Of a DNA stretch of 64,000 nucleotides, positions 27,014 to 35,042 are shown piece after piece (the stretch's first letter is position 1; every line of letters begins with the position of its first letter). The stretch is from JBJKRF01 sp046704785. Its GTDB lineage: Bacteria > Chloroflexota > Anaerolineae > Anaerolineales > Villigracilaceae. A program made the translations under genes and the position numbers. Location: positions 1-64,000 of the forward strand of contig JBJKRF010000037.1 of the NCBI GenBank assembly GCA_046704785.1, in the 5' to 3' direction. The notes under the pieces were generated by a model. It saw only the letters and a list, made by a program, of their open reading frames with translations, was not told the origin of the DNA and did no database searches.

Positions 27014-27934
27014 TTAGATTTTTTCTATGATTCTCAGTTTTGCGCTACGCGCACGTGAATTCGCTTTGACCTCGTCTTCGTCTGCTTCGATGGGTTTACG
27101 AGTAAGTTCCCGAAGGCTGGCTTGATGCCCGCAGGTGCATACGGGTTGTTCTGGTGGACAAATACAATCGCGGCTCTCTCTGCGGAACAAGGTTTTGACG
27201 ATGCGATCTTCCAGTGAATGAAAGCTAATGACTGCCAGACGGCCACCGGGCCGCAGCAGACTCACCGCCAGCGGCAATACCGTTTCGATGGCATCCAACT
27301 CACCGTTAACGGCGATGCGCAAAGCCTGGAACGTCCGCGTTGCCGGATGAATACGTTCTCTGCGACCAACAGTTTTAAGGATCAGGTCTGCCAATTGCCT
27401 GGTGGTCTCGATAGGCCGTCCGTTGACAATGGCACGGGCAATGCGCCGGGAGAGACGTTCCTCGCCATATCGGTAAAGCAAGTTGGCGAGTTCGGCCTCT
27501 GGGAGAGAATTGACCAGGTCGGAAGCAGATCGCGCGGCGTTGGGGTCGAAACGCATGTCGAGTGGGCCGTCCTGCAAAAAGGAAAAACCGCGTTCGGCGT
27601 TGTCCAACTGCATCGATGAAACGCCCAGGTCGAACACAATACCATTGACGGTGACCCAGTTCAGCTTTGCCGCTTCATCTTTCATTGTCACGTACGAAGC
27701 CTGTGTGAGGTGTGCGCGGCCGCCAAAGGGAGCGAGGCGCTCACGGGCAATAACCAGGGCCCGCGGGTCGCGGTCGAGGCCGAGCAGTTCGCCGTCAGGC
27801 CCGGAGGCCTCCAAAATACCGGCAGCGTGCCCACCCGCGCCAAGCGTTCCGTCGATATAGCGTCCAGCGGCGCGAGGCTGCAAAGCGTGTATAATGGCTT
27901 TGTAAAGTACAGGCAGGTGCGGCGCAACGGCCAT
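27014..27934 (-). CDS. rsmH: 16S rRNA (cytosine1402-N4)-methyltransferase RsmH (MraW)
   Basis: SAM-dependent methylation of C1402 in the ribosomal P site. The 306-residue protein has HLPVLYKAIIHAL at the N-terminus, the SAM-binding DGTLGAGGHAAGIL, the family signature DLGVSSMQLDNAERGFSF (in part) and GPLDMRFD, HPATRTFQALRIAVN and VISFHSLEDRIVK. A Cys cluster, CICPPEQPVCTCG, near residue 255 is typical. The ATG overlaps the mraZ stop (TGATG). Confidence 0.97.
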   Translation of the reverse strand: MAVAPHLPVLYKAIIHALQPRAAGRYIDGTLGAGGHAAGILEASGPDGELLGLDRDPRALVIARERLAPFGGRAHLTQASYVTMKDEAAKLNWVTVNGIVFDLGVSSMQLDNAERGFSFLQDGPLDMRFDPNAARSASDLVNSLPEAELANLLYRYGEERLSRRIARAIVNGRPIETTRQLADLILKTVGRRERIHPATRTFQALRIAVNGELDAIETVLPLAVSLLRPGGRLAVISFHSLEDRIVKTLFRRESRDCICPPEQPVCTCGHQASLRELTRKPIEADEDEVKANSRARSAKLRIIEKI

Positions 27935-28380
27935 CAGGTGTCGTTATTTGTGGAAAGGTCGAGCGCCTGGAAGCGTTGTGTGTTGGCTTCGGCATCCTGA
28001 AGAGTCGCCATCTGCTGACTCCATTCAGTGGGCGACCAGATCTCGAAGTAATCACCCTGCCCAACCGCCATCGCCTCGCCGTTGAGTGCCAGGAACTGGC
28101 GCAGATTTTGCGGTAACAAAATGCGACCGAACCTATCCACTTCCACCTGGTAGGCGGATGAAAGGATCAGACGACGCAACAGGCGCGCCGATGGGTCGGT
28201 AATGCTCATCGCATTGAGGCGCTCGTAAACTTTCTGGAAATAAGCGGAAGTCATGATCATCAAGTTGCGGTCGAAGCCCTGGGAAATAAAAGCACCTTCT
28301 GCCAACGCATCACGGAACGCCGCCGGAATAGTCAGGCGTCCTTTATCGTCAAGAGAGTGCTGATACTGGCCCAAGAACAT
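27934..28380 (-). CDS. mraZ: Transcriptional regulator MraZ
   Basis: AbrB-fold DNA-binding protein that autorepresses the division cluster in bacteria studied so far. The 148-residue product contains two SpoVT/AbrB-like units: FLGQYQHSLDDKGRLTIPAAFR at the N-terminus (in part) and QVEVDRFGRILLPQNLRQFL in the second half. The start at 28380 has AAGGAG eight bases upstream and gives the normal MraZ length; an upstream in-frame start would run through the operator and is rejected. It is the first gene of the cluster. Confidence 0.96.
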   Translation of the reverse strand: MFLGQYQHSLDDKGRLTIPAAFRDALAEGAFISQGFDRNLMIMTSAYFQKVYERLNAMSITDPSARLLRRLILSSAYQVEVDRFGRILLPQNLRQFLALNGEAMAVGQGDYFEIWSPTEWSQQMATLQDAEANTQRFQALDLSTNNDT

Positions 28381-28430
28381 TCGTTCTACTTCTCCTTTAA
28401 GGCGAGGAACGCCGGACATACGGCCCGGCG

Positions 28431-28465
28431 CTCCACTTCGACCCACTTTCTCCCACTTACCCCCA
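28431..28465 (-). promoter_or_regulatory. MraZ operator: four TGGRN boxes with 10-bp period
   Basis: Read on the - strand the boxes are TGGGG, TGGGA, TGGGT and TGGAG, each separated by exactly five bases (GTAAG, GAAAG, CGAAG). Known MraZ operators are TGGGN repeats with five-base spacers. The array starts two bases after the -10 box and therefore covers the transcription start. Confidence 0.85.
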
Positions 28466-28466
28466 T

Positions 28467-28495
28467 ATTTTACAACCAATTGGGGCGTAATTCAA
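28467..28495 (-). promoter_or_regulatory. Promoter of the mraZ division cluster
   Basis: On the - strand, TTGAAT (28495-28490) and TAAAAT (28472-28467) are 17 bases apart. The predicted start is near 28460, inside the MraZ boxes, with a leader of about 80 bases before mraZ. Confidence 0.75.
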
Positions 28496-28636
28496 GTACA
28501 AATAGGACTTTTCTCCCACTCTTACATGTGTTTGTAAGGTTTGTGATTCTTGCGGAAATCCATAAGCCCGTACCGACGAATTGCCCGCAAAAGAAGCTTT
28601 TTCCTCCCTCACTGACACAACGGAGATCTTAAATCA

Positions 28637-29518
28637 TTGACCCATATCTCTTTGCTCGAATCATCGGACTGGAAAGACTACGAGTTGTTGGATAGCGGCG
28701 ATGGGCTAAAGTTGGAACGCTTTGGCCCTTATCGCTTTGTGCGCCCGGAAGTGCAGGCCATGTGGAAACGCACACTCCCCGATTCCGTCTGGCGCGATGT
28801 CCACGGCGTGTTCCAGCCGACGAGCGAGGAGAGCGGCGGTCATTGGGCTTTGAAACAAAACGTCGCCGAGCGTTGGATGATGGGCTACAAAGGGATTCGC
28901 TTTTGGGTGATGACCACGCCGGGCCGTCACCTGGGCCTTTTCCCAGAGATGGCCGCCCAGTGGGACTGGTTCGTCCAACTGATCGAGAACGCCGGACGCC
29001 CACTCAAGGTGCTCAATCTGTTCGGCTATACCGGTCTTGCCACGCTCATGGCGGCCAACGCCGGCGCAGCGGTCACACACCTGGACGCTTCGAAGAAGGC
29101 GGTCGGGTGGGCGCGCGAGAATCAGGCGCTTTCCAAGTTGGAACAAAAACCTATACGCTGGATCGTGGACGATGCCCTGAAATTCGTCCAACGGGAAGGA
29201 CGGCGCGGTGCGCACTACGATGGCCTGATCCTGGACCCACCGAAGTTCGGACGCGGCCCCAAAGGCGAGGTCTGGGAAATCTATAAATCGTTACCGACGT
29301 TGTTAGCAGCCTGCCGGCAGGTTTTAAGCGCACAACCACTCTTCGTTGCCGTAACGGTATATGCCGTCCGCGCCTCGGCGCTGCACGTGCACCAGGCCCT
29401 GGGCGAAATGATGAGCCCATATAACGGAATGCTGGATGCGGGTGAACTGGTCACACAGGAGAAAAGCGCCGGACGGTTGCTTTCTCAGGCTGTGTACGCG
29501 CGCTGGGAGGCGCAATAA
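28637..29518 (+). CDS. Class I SAM-dependent methyltransferase, RlmI/RlmK-like (rRNA cytosine)
   Basis: The 293-residue protein has the SAM-binding motif VLNLFGYTGLATLMAANAGA near residue 123, the second-strand acidic residue in THLDASKKAVGWARENQ, and the DPPKFGRGPKGE motif near residue 198, which matches the COG1092 rRNA m5C/m7G methyltransferases. The N-terminal PUA domain of RlmI is absent; instead a short domain with FGPYRFVRPEVQAMW precedes the catalytic part. The start is TTG at 28637 with GGAGAT nine bases before it. It is divergent from mraZ and not in an obvious operon. The exact substrate base is not known. Confidence 0.8.
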   Translation: MTHISLLESSDWKDYELLDSGDGLKLERFGPYRFVRPEVQAMWKRTLPDSVWRDVHGVFQPTSEESGGHWALKQNVAERWMMGYKGIRFWVMTTPGRHLGLFPEMAAQWDWFVQLIENAGRPLKVLNLFGYTGLATLMAANAGAAVTHLDASKKAVGWARENQALSKLEQKPIRWIVDDALKFVQREGRRGAHYDGLILDPPKFGRGPKGEVWEIYKSLPTLLAACRQVLSAQPLFVAVTVYAVRASALHVHQALGEMMSPYNGMLDAGELVTQEKSAGRLLSQAVYARWEAQ

Positions 29519-29584
29519 GCCTTTTCCTGACAAAGCAAACTTGCGGGCGCGTGGGGTACAATTGGCAAAAACAGTGAGGGCTTG

Positions 29585-30622
29585 ATGTCTCTTCATGATG
29601 AAATTTTCGAACAACCTGAACGCCTGTCCGCGCTCCTGCGACACCAGCGCGAGGCAGTTGCCAAGATTGCTGCAGAAATTCGCCAGCGGGACGTGGAGTA
29701 CGTTTTCCTGGCGGCGCGTGGCACCTCTGACAATGCCGGGCGCTATGCGAACTACTTATGGGGTGCTTTCAACCAGATGCCGCTGGCCCTGGCAACTCCA
29801 TCGCTCTTTACGTATTACCAGCAGCCGCCTCAACTGAAGCGGGCGTTGGTGGTCGGCATTTCCCAATCGGGGAAATCGCCAGACATCGTCAGTGTGCTCG
29901 AAGAGGGACATCGGCAAGGCTGCCCGACTCTGGCAATCACCAACGCGCCAGACTCTCCGTTGGCGCAGGCCGCCGACCTGGTGCTGGACATCCAGGCTGG
30001 CGCCGAGAAGGCGGTTGCTGCGACGAAAACTTACACCACCGAACTGATGAGTTTGGCCATGCTGTCGGCGGCGCTGTCCAACAATGCCGAGGCTTGGGAT
30101 GCACTGGAGAAAGTGCCAGCCTGGGGCCAGGAGATGCTTGGGCACGATGGGGCCATCGAGCAAATGGCTCAACGCTACCGTTACATGCATCAGTGCGTGG
30201 TGCTTGGGCGTGGCTTCAATTACGCGACCGCGTTCGAGTGGGCGCTCAAACTCAAAGAACTGACATACGTCGTCGCCGAACCCTACTCTTCGGCAGACTT
30301 TCAGCACGGGCCAATTGCACTGGTTGAGGGGGGATTCCCGATCATGGCCGTCGCGCCGCAGGGACGGGTGTTCGGGTCGATGCAAAGTATGCTTGCAAGT
30401 CTGCGTAACAACCAGGAGGCCGAGTTGGTAGTGATCTCCAACGTGGAGGAGGCGCTGGCCCTGGCGCAATCGCCAATCCGTTTGCCAGCCGACATTCCCG
30501 AATGGACTTCACCCATCGTGGCGATCATCCCGGCACAATTATTCGTTTACCACCTGACGCGCGCCAAAGGCTACGACACCGAAAAGCCTCGCACGATCCA
30601 TAAAGTGACCGAAACGCAGTAA
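29585..30622 (+). CDS. SIS-domain sugar-phosphate isomerase/deaminase (GlmS-like, NagB-II type)
   Basis: The 345-residue protein contains two SIS domains (about 30-170 and 195-330) like the isomerase half of GlmS but without the N-terminal glutaminase domain. Visible motifs are FLAARGTSDNAGRYANYLW, VGISQSGKSPD and EKAVAATKTYTTEL in the first domain, and LGRGFNYATAFEWALKLKELTY with the FQHGPIALVE loop in the second. Such proteins act as glucosamine-6-phosphate deaminases (NagB-II) or related amino-sugar enzymes. The ATG at 29585 follows GAGGG; a TTG directly before it adds one residue. Its neighbours across the terminator include GH18 and a ChbG-type deacetylase, which fits amino-sugar catabolism. 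Confidence 0.82.
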   Translation: MSLHDEIFEQPERLSALLRHQREAVAKIAAEIRQRDVEYVFLAARGTSDNAGRYANYLWGAFNQMPLALATPSLFTYYQQPPQLKRALVVGISQSGKSPDIVSVLEEGHRQGCPTLAITNAPDSPLAQAADLVLDIQAGAEKAVAATKTYTTELMSLAMLSAALSNNAEAWDALEKVPAWGQEMLGHDGAIEQMAQRYRYMHQCVVLGRGFNYATAFEWALKLKELTYVVAEPYSSADFQHGPIALVEGGFPIMAVAPQGRVFGSMQSMLASLRNNQEAELVVISNVEEALALAQSPIRLPADIPEWTSPIVAIIPAQLFVYHLTRAKGYDTEKPRTIHKVTETQ

Positions 30623-30672
30623 GTAAATCTCCTGCAACGGGAGAACGTGGAACAAAATCATCGAAGAGGATT

Positions 30673-30720
30673 AAAACAAGCCGGCGAGAGCACGAGGGAT
30701 GCTCTTGCCGGCTTGTTTTA
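30673..30720. terminator. Bidirectional terminator between the SIS gene and the ChbG-like gene
   Basis: AAAACAAGCCGGC(G)AGAGCA at 30673-30691 pairs with TGCTCTTGCCGGCTTGTTTT ending at 30719. The A and T flanks allow termination of both convergent transcripts. Confidence 0.9.
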
Positions 30721-30749
30721 GCTTGAAGGAACCAATGGGTTCCGAAGGC

Positions 30750-31580
30750 TCAAAGCTCTGAAAAATTGATCAGTTCAATGCCAAGGCGTTTTACCTCGGC
30801 CTGGATTTCAGGGCTGGTCAAAATTGCCAATTCACCATCGCGTTGGCGGGCATAGCCCGAACTGGCAATCAGGTTTGGATCGGAATAACCAGGATGGCAC
30901 ATGATCTCGTAGGTATGGTCTTCGGTAAAACGCTGCATGATGTGTGTCAATACGTCTTTGGTCGCCTGGTCATCGTAAAAGGTGGCGAAAAAGATGTCGG
31001 GGCAGCGAGGTTTGAATTCATCCAACAGACGCGGCGCAAACGTCAGCGCGGACTCCGCCGTCTCGGAGGCCCCCCCCTCCATCTCATCCTGTTCGCCCTG
31101 GGAGGTCGCCCGGCGAAGGCCGGCCCCGTATTCTTTCGCCAGCTCGAGCATGGCGCGGAACAGGCCGGCAGTGAAGTAAGACGAGTGGTGGTGCGAATCG
31201 AGATGTGTCGGCGCCTGTCCGGACGCCTTAACAAAGGCCTCGACCTGCGCATGCCACTCCGCCTTGACCTCGTCGAGGTCAATCGCATGGCAGCGTTGAG
31301 TAAACTCTTCCAGGCCCAGGAAAGAACCATCCGGACGCGTCAAGGAGGAAACCTTTTCGGGGGAAAGCACCGGTTTGCCGGTGGTCAGCACCAGATGGAC
31401 TCCCAGCCCCAGCCGGGGCGTTTCCTTGCGGGCAATGTGCAAATCATCAACAACCGTGGGCATGTTCATCATCGAAGTTGTAGAGGTAACGATTCCACGC
31501 AAGTGAGCGGCCCGGATTCCACGCGAGACTCCCGCGCTACGCCCATAATCATCTGCATTTACAATCAGTCGAATGCTCAT
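30750..31580 (-). CDS. ChbG/HpnK (YdjC) family carbohydrate deacetylase
   Basis: Family members are metal-dependent deacetylases; E. coli ChbG removes one acetyl group from chitobiose-type sugars. The 276-residue product begins LIVNADDYGRS with the metal/catalytic Asp pair, has GLGVHLVLTTGKPV with a conserved His, and HLDSHHH near residue 127, all in the usual order. It is the last gene of the glycan locus, 11 bases after the GH18 lipoprotein gene, which supports a role on chito-oligosaccharides. The substrate is inferred from family and context. Confidence 0.85.
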   Translation of the reverse strand: MSIRLIVNADDYGRSAGVSRGIRAAHLRGIVTSTTSMMNMPTVVDDLHIARKETPRLGLGVHLVLTTGKPVLSPEKVSSLTRPDGSFLGLEEFTQRCHAIDLDEVKAEWHAQVEAFVKASGQAPTHLDSHHHSSYFTAGLFRAMLELAKEYGAGLRRATSQGEQDEMEGGASETAESALTFAPRLLDEFKPRCPDIFFATFYDDQATKDVLTHIMQRFTEDHTYEIMCHPGYSDPNLIASSGYARQRDGELAILTSPEIQAEVKRLGIELINFSEL

Positions 31581-31591
31581 TTCGTTTCCTT

Positions 31592-32587
31592 TTATGACCC
31601 CTTTCCAGTGGAGTCAGTGATTGCCTGATGAATCGCGTTTAACAATGAGTACCGACCGCTGGCATCATCGTCTAGCACCCAAATCATAATCCCCGAAGCG
31701 CGTTCCAGCGCCAGTTTCGTTTTCTGTTGCATCGTGGGGATTCCGTTGTAATTCACTTTTTTCCCATAATAGTTGAAGAAATCCTCGTTTGCCGCAGCCG
31801 GGTCGTCCTGAACGAGTTTGGCGTAGGCGGTGCCGTCTGGGCGAGAATAAAACGGCACGCCGAGTACGGCTTTGTCCTGCGGTAATCCACGGCCAAGCCA
31901 GTAATCCAAGGCATCCTGGGCATACTGCATCGAGGCATGGTTAGCGCCTTCGCCATCGTATGCCATGATGTTGACGTAACCCACCAGACTGAATAGTGCG
32001 TCTGGGATTCCCGCGGCATGATCGCCCACGGCCACGACCGCCGCGCTGAGCAATTTTCCCTGCGGCAAGGCGGCGCGCAAGGCTTTCATCAGCAGCAAGA
32101 AGTTCTGGGACGAAGCGCCGGGGTCGGGATACTCCCAATCGATGTCCACGCCGTCGAGTTGGTACTGGTCGACGATTTTGACCACCCCGTCGACGAAAGC
32201 CTGTCGCGTCTGGGAGGTAGCAGCCAGCGCTTCGAACTGTGAATCCCAGCCCCAGCCACCGACCGAAATCAACACCTTTACGCCTTTTTGATGGGCCAGA
32301 TCGACGATTTGCTGCAACTTCCAGGCATTGTTCAACGGCTGGAAGGTTCCATCTGCTTTGGGAACCAGGAAGGCAAAGTTGATGTGGGTCAGCATGCCGT
32401 ACTGGATGATCTGCGGAACAATCGCATCCGTGGCATAGCCAATCACACGAAAAGTTCGAGGGGCAGGTGTCATCATAGGGGGCATTGTCGGCTCAGGAGA
32501 AATTGTCGGTGTCGAGGAAACGGATTGGGGCGCGCAGGCGCTCAAAAGGGTCGCAACAGCCAGCAGGAGAAACAGACGCCGAAACAT
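31592..32587 (-). CDS. GH18 family lipoprotein (chitinase-like)
   Basis: Surface glycoside hydrolase of 331 residues. It has a lipoprotein signal (RRLFLLLAVATLLSAC, lipobox LSAC at about 15-18), a short Thr/Pro linker, then a GH18 barrel with ISVGGWGWDSQFEALA and the catalytic DxxDxDxE motif as DGVDIDWEYPDP near residue 148, followed by VNIMAYDGEG and IMIWVLDDDA. The start at 32587 is chosen because it places the signal peptide at the N-terminus; the frame continues 50 codons upstream into the preceding gene. No chitin-binding module is present. GH18 also includes endo-beta-N-acetylglucosaminidases, so chitin itself is not proven. Confidence 0.88.
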   Translation of the reverse strand: MFRRLFLLLAVATLLSACAPQSVSSTPTISPEPTMPPMMTPAPRTFRVIGYATDAIVPQIIQYGMLTHINFAFLVPKADGTFQPLNNAWKLQQIVDLAHQKGVKVLISVGGWGWDSQFEALAATSQTRQAFVDGVVKIVDQYQLDGVDIDWEYPDPGASSQNFLLLMKALRAALPQGKLLSAAVVAVGDHAAGIPDALFSLVGYVNIMAYDGEGANHASMQYAQDALDYWLGRGLPQDKAVLGVPFYSRPDGTAYAKLVQDDPAAANEDFFNYYGKKVNYNGIPTMQQKTKLALERASGIMIWVLDDDASGRYSLLNAIHQAITDSTGKGS

Positions 32588-32589
32588 AT

Positions 32590-33804
32590 CTAATTTCCCA
32601 GGGTCAAATTCAGGCGCTTTGCCAACGGAACCAGGCGTCGCTCCAAAATCGATTCGAGCGGCGTTTCCAGGTTTTCGCGTGCTTCGTGCACACAGGCGCC
32701 CAATTCCTGCGCCAGTTGGAATTCCACGCGCCGCCAAAGTGGCACGTTATGATAAGCGCGTCCTTCTTGAATTGCCAGCGAAACCACCTCCCGCAAGGGG
32801 TTCCCCGCGGGATAAATCGTTTCGATGGTATCAACGCGTGCAGGCATACTATGCACCGAACGACACCAGGCCACCTCGGCCTCATAACTGACCAGATACT
32901 TCACAAGCTCTACCGCCGCTTGTTCCCGCTCCGGATGCCCAAGAGTGTGTTGCCAGATAACGTAACTGCCACCCCCCAGCCAGGGAACGTCCGTCAGCGT
33001 GGCAACGCCCAGATTGTCGCGCATCTGCTGACTACCTCGCCCGTCAAAAAAGCTGCTGGCAGTCCGAATGTCAGTCACCACCGCAGCAGCGCGTCCCTGC
33101 GTAAAGAGTTGAACACTTTGGCTCCAATCAAGGGACTTGAACATTTCGGGGACGTTGCGGTAGATGTCCAACCAGTACTTCAACCCCTTCAAGGTCTCTG
33201 GGCTATCAAATACAACCTGGCTGCCTTCTTTGTCAATAAAATCGCCCCCCATACTCCACACCCAAGAGGCTGCGATATGCACCAGGTCGCTGTATGGCGG
33301 CGGAACATAGGGATGCAACCAGGGAATATCCAGCGTGGAATTGGTAAGCTTTGCCACCGTCTCGCTGAAACTTTCCAACGTCCCGAAGGCCTTCGACTCG
33401 TCGATCCCAATTTGGGTAAGCAGGTCTTTGCGATAGCAGACGACGTACATGTAACCCGTCCAGGGCAGCGACCAGACATGCTCGTCGTCGAAGAGCATGG
33501 CGCTTTCCCACACCGCTGGAATAAATTTCTTCGAGCCCCCCACTGCTTCAATCTCATCCGGCTGGAACGGGCGTAACGCGTTCATTGTTGCCAGGCTGCT
33601 CACCCACGTATCGCCAAGGTGCGACACATCCGAACCTTTGCCATGAGATGCAAAATTAAGCAGCTCAGCCCAGGCCATCCCCCATGTCATCGTCTTCAGG
33701 CTGACATCGACATCATGCTGTTCACCGAAATTTTTAACCAAGCCTTGCAGTGTCTCTATATCGAGGTCGGAATCCGGAATTGTCGACAGCTCAACATTTG
33801 ACAT
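32590..33804 (-). CDS. Solute-binding-protein homologue without export signal, copy 1
   Basis: A 404-residue homologue of extracellular sugar-binding proteins (SBP family 1). The N-terminus is polar (SNVELSTIPDSDLDIE) and starts directly at the first strand of the fold; there is no signal peptide, lipobox or membrane helix, so it should stay in the cytoplasm. The conserved stretch DVSHLGDTWVSSLATMNALRPF (in part) and the run VWSLPWTGYMYVVCYRKDLL are shared with copies 2 and 3 of this window. It starts 22 bases after copy 2 and ends two bases before the GH18 lipoprotein gene, so a hidden signal peptide has no room. Its function is unknown; see findings. Confidence 0.85.
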   Translation of the reverse strand: MSNVELSTIPDSDLDIETLQGLVKNFGEQHDVDVSLKTMTWGMAWAELLNFASHGKGSDVSHLGDTWVSSLATMNALRPFQPDEIEAVGGSKKFIPAVWESAMLFDDEHVWSLPWTGYMYVVCYRKDLLTQIGIDESKAFGTLESFSETVAKLTNSTLDIPWLHPYVPPPYSDLVHIAASWVWSMGGDFIDKEGSQVVFDSPETLKGLKYWLDIYRNVPEMFKSLDWSQSVQLFTQGRAAAVVTDIRTASSFFDGRGSQQMRDNLGVATLTDVPWLGGGSYVIWQHTLGHPEREQAAVELVKYLVSYEAEVAWCRSVHSMPARVDTIETIYPAGNPLREVVSLAIQEGRAYHNVPLWRRVEFQLAQELGACVHEARENLETPLESILERRLVPLAKRLNLTLGN

Positions 33805-33826
33805 TGGTCTCTCTTTTCACATCAGA

Positions 33827-35041
33827 TTACATCAAGGTCCGATTCAATTGATCCGCCAAGGCTGTCATACGTTCTGAAATAACGGAGTCCAGTTTCATCT
33901 GACGATTCTTGAGTGCATAAGTAACTAACTCGCCAACCAGACTCGCCAAATGATATTCAATCTGTTGCCACGACCGCAGCGAACGATAAGAGCGACCTTT
34001 ATCACGCAAGCTTTCAAGCACAGTATAAAACCGATGGCCCTTCGGGAACAGCGCTTCCAGGGCCTCGACTCGCGCCGGGACGATATATGCATCCCGGCTG
34101 AGACGCACCAGCGTTTTTTTGTCGGTCAGAAAACGAACGAGTTCCAACGAGGCCTTCACCTTTTCCGGGTCGGCCAGGGCATGCTGCCAGATCACCAGAT
34201 TGCCGCCGCCGCACCAGGGAGATTCAAAGAGAGGCGCAACCCCCATCGCGCGTACAGCAGACGTCTCCGTCTGATTCTGCAATGACGATAACATGAATTG
34301 TGTATCGGTCACTGTGATACCTGTTCGGCCTTCCGTAAAGACATTGATGTATTCACGAGCCGTCGCCGGTACGACATTTGTCGAACTGACCTGGTGCGCC
34401 CGAAAGTAAGCCTTCCAGCCTTCCAGCGCCGCCGGTTGATCGAACGCAACTCGCCTGCCCCGCACTCCCAAGAAGCTTCCATGCTGACTCCAGATCCACG
34501 AGGCCGCAATGTGCAACAAATCGCTATACGGCGGCGGGAACGTGGGCAACAACCACGGGTTGCTGATCAGGTCAGATTGCTGTAATTTGTAGATCGTTTC
34601 CAAAAGGGTGGACGGGGAAACAAAAGCTTTGCCCGGGTCTACTCCGATCTGTCGTAATAAATCCTGGCGATAGAGAATGACGTAACTATAAATGTTCCAG
34701 GGCACCGACCACAGACGCGCATCCTTTTCTATGCGGATACTCGTCTGGGAGGCAGGAACAAAGGCATCCTTTCCGCCCAGGCGTTCGAACTCGTCCGCCG
34801 AGAACGGCCTGAGGGCATTCAGCATCACTAAGCTGCTGACCCAGGTGGAACCGATATGAGAAACGTCCGGACCTTTTCCGGTAACCGCAATCATCATCAA
34901 CTCCGGCCAGGCTTTTCCCCAGGTCATGCGCTTCAAGTTGACCTGAATACCTGTTTGCGCAGCAAATTCATCGACCAACCTTTGCAAGGTGTCGAATTCA
35001 GCTTGATGATCGGGAATAACTGAAAATTCTATACTGGTCAT
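33827..35041 (-). CDS. Solute-binding-protein homologue without export signal, copy 2
   Basis: A 404-residue paralogue of copy 1, same length, with TSIEFSVIPDHQAEFDTLQ at the N-terminus, DVSHIGSTWVSSLVMLNALRPF (in part) and LWSVPWNIYSYVILYRQDLL. The ATG at 35041 follows the kinase stop by one base (TAAGATG), a typical coupled start. A frame 21 codons longer encodes a hydrophobic stretch that could be mistaken for a signal peptide, but it lies wholly inside the kinase gene and does not match a real signal (no cleavage site). Cytoplasmic location is therefore the best reading. Confidence 0.83.
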   Translation of the reverse strand: MTSIEFSVIPDHQAEFDTLQRLVDEFAAQTGIQVNLKRMTWGKAWPELMMIAVTGKGPDVSHIGSTWVSSLVMLNALRPFSADEFERLGGKDAFVPASQTSIRIEKDARLWSVPWNIYSYVILYRQDLLRQIGVDPGKAFVSPSTLLETIYKLQQSDLISNPWLLPTFPPPYSDLLHIAASWIWSQHGSFLGVRGRRVAFDQPAALEGWKAYFRAHQVSSTNVVPATAREYINVFTEGRTGITVTDTQFMLSSLQNQTETSAVRAMGVAPLFESPWCGGGNLVIWQHALADPEKVKASLELVRFLTDKKTLVRLSRDAYIVPARVEALEALFPKGHRFYTVLESLRDKGRSYRSLRSWQQIEYHLASLVGELVTYALKNRQMKLDSVISERMTALADQLNRTLM

Positions 35042-35042
35042 C

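Noticed and set aside
28381..28479. Longer mraZ with 33 extra residues
   Set aside because: The extension would translate the MraZ boxes and the leader; the shorter form has a good AAGGAG site and the normal length.
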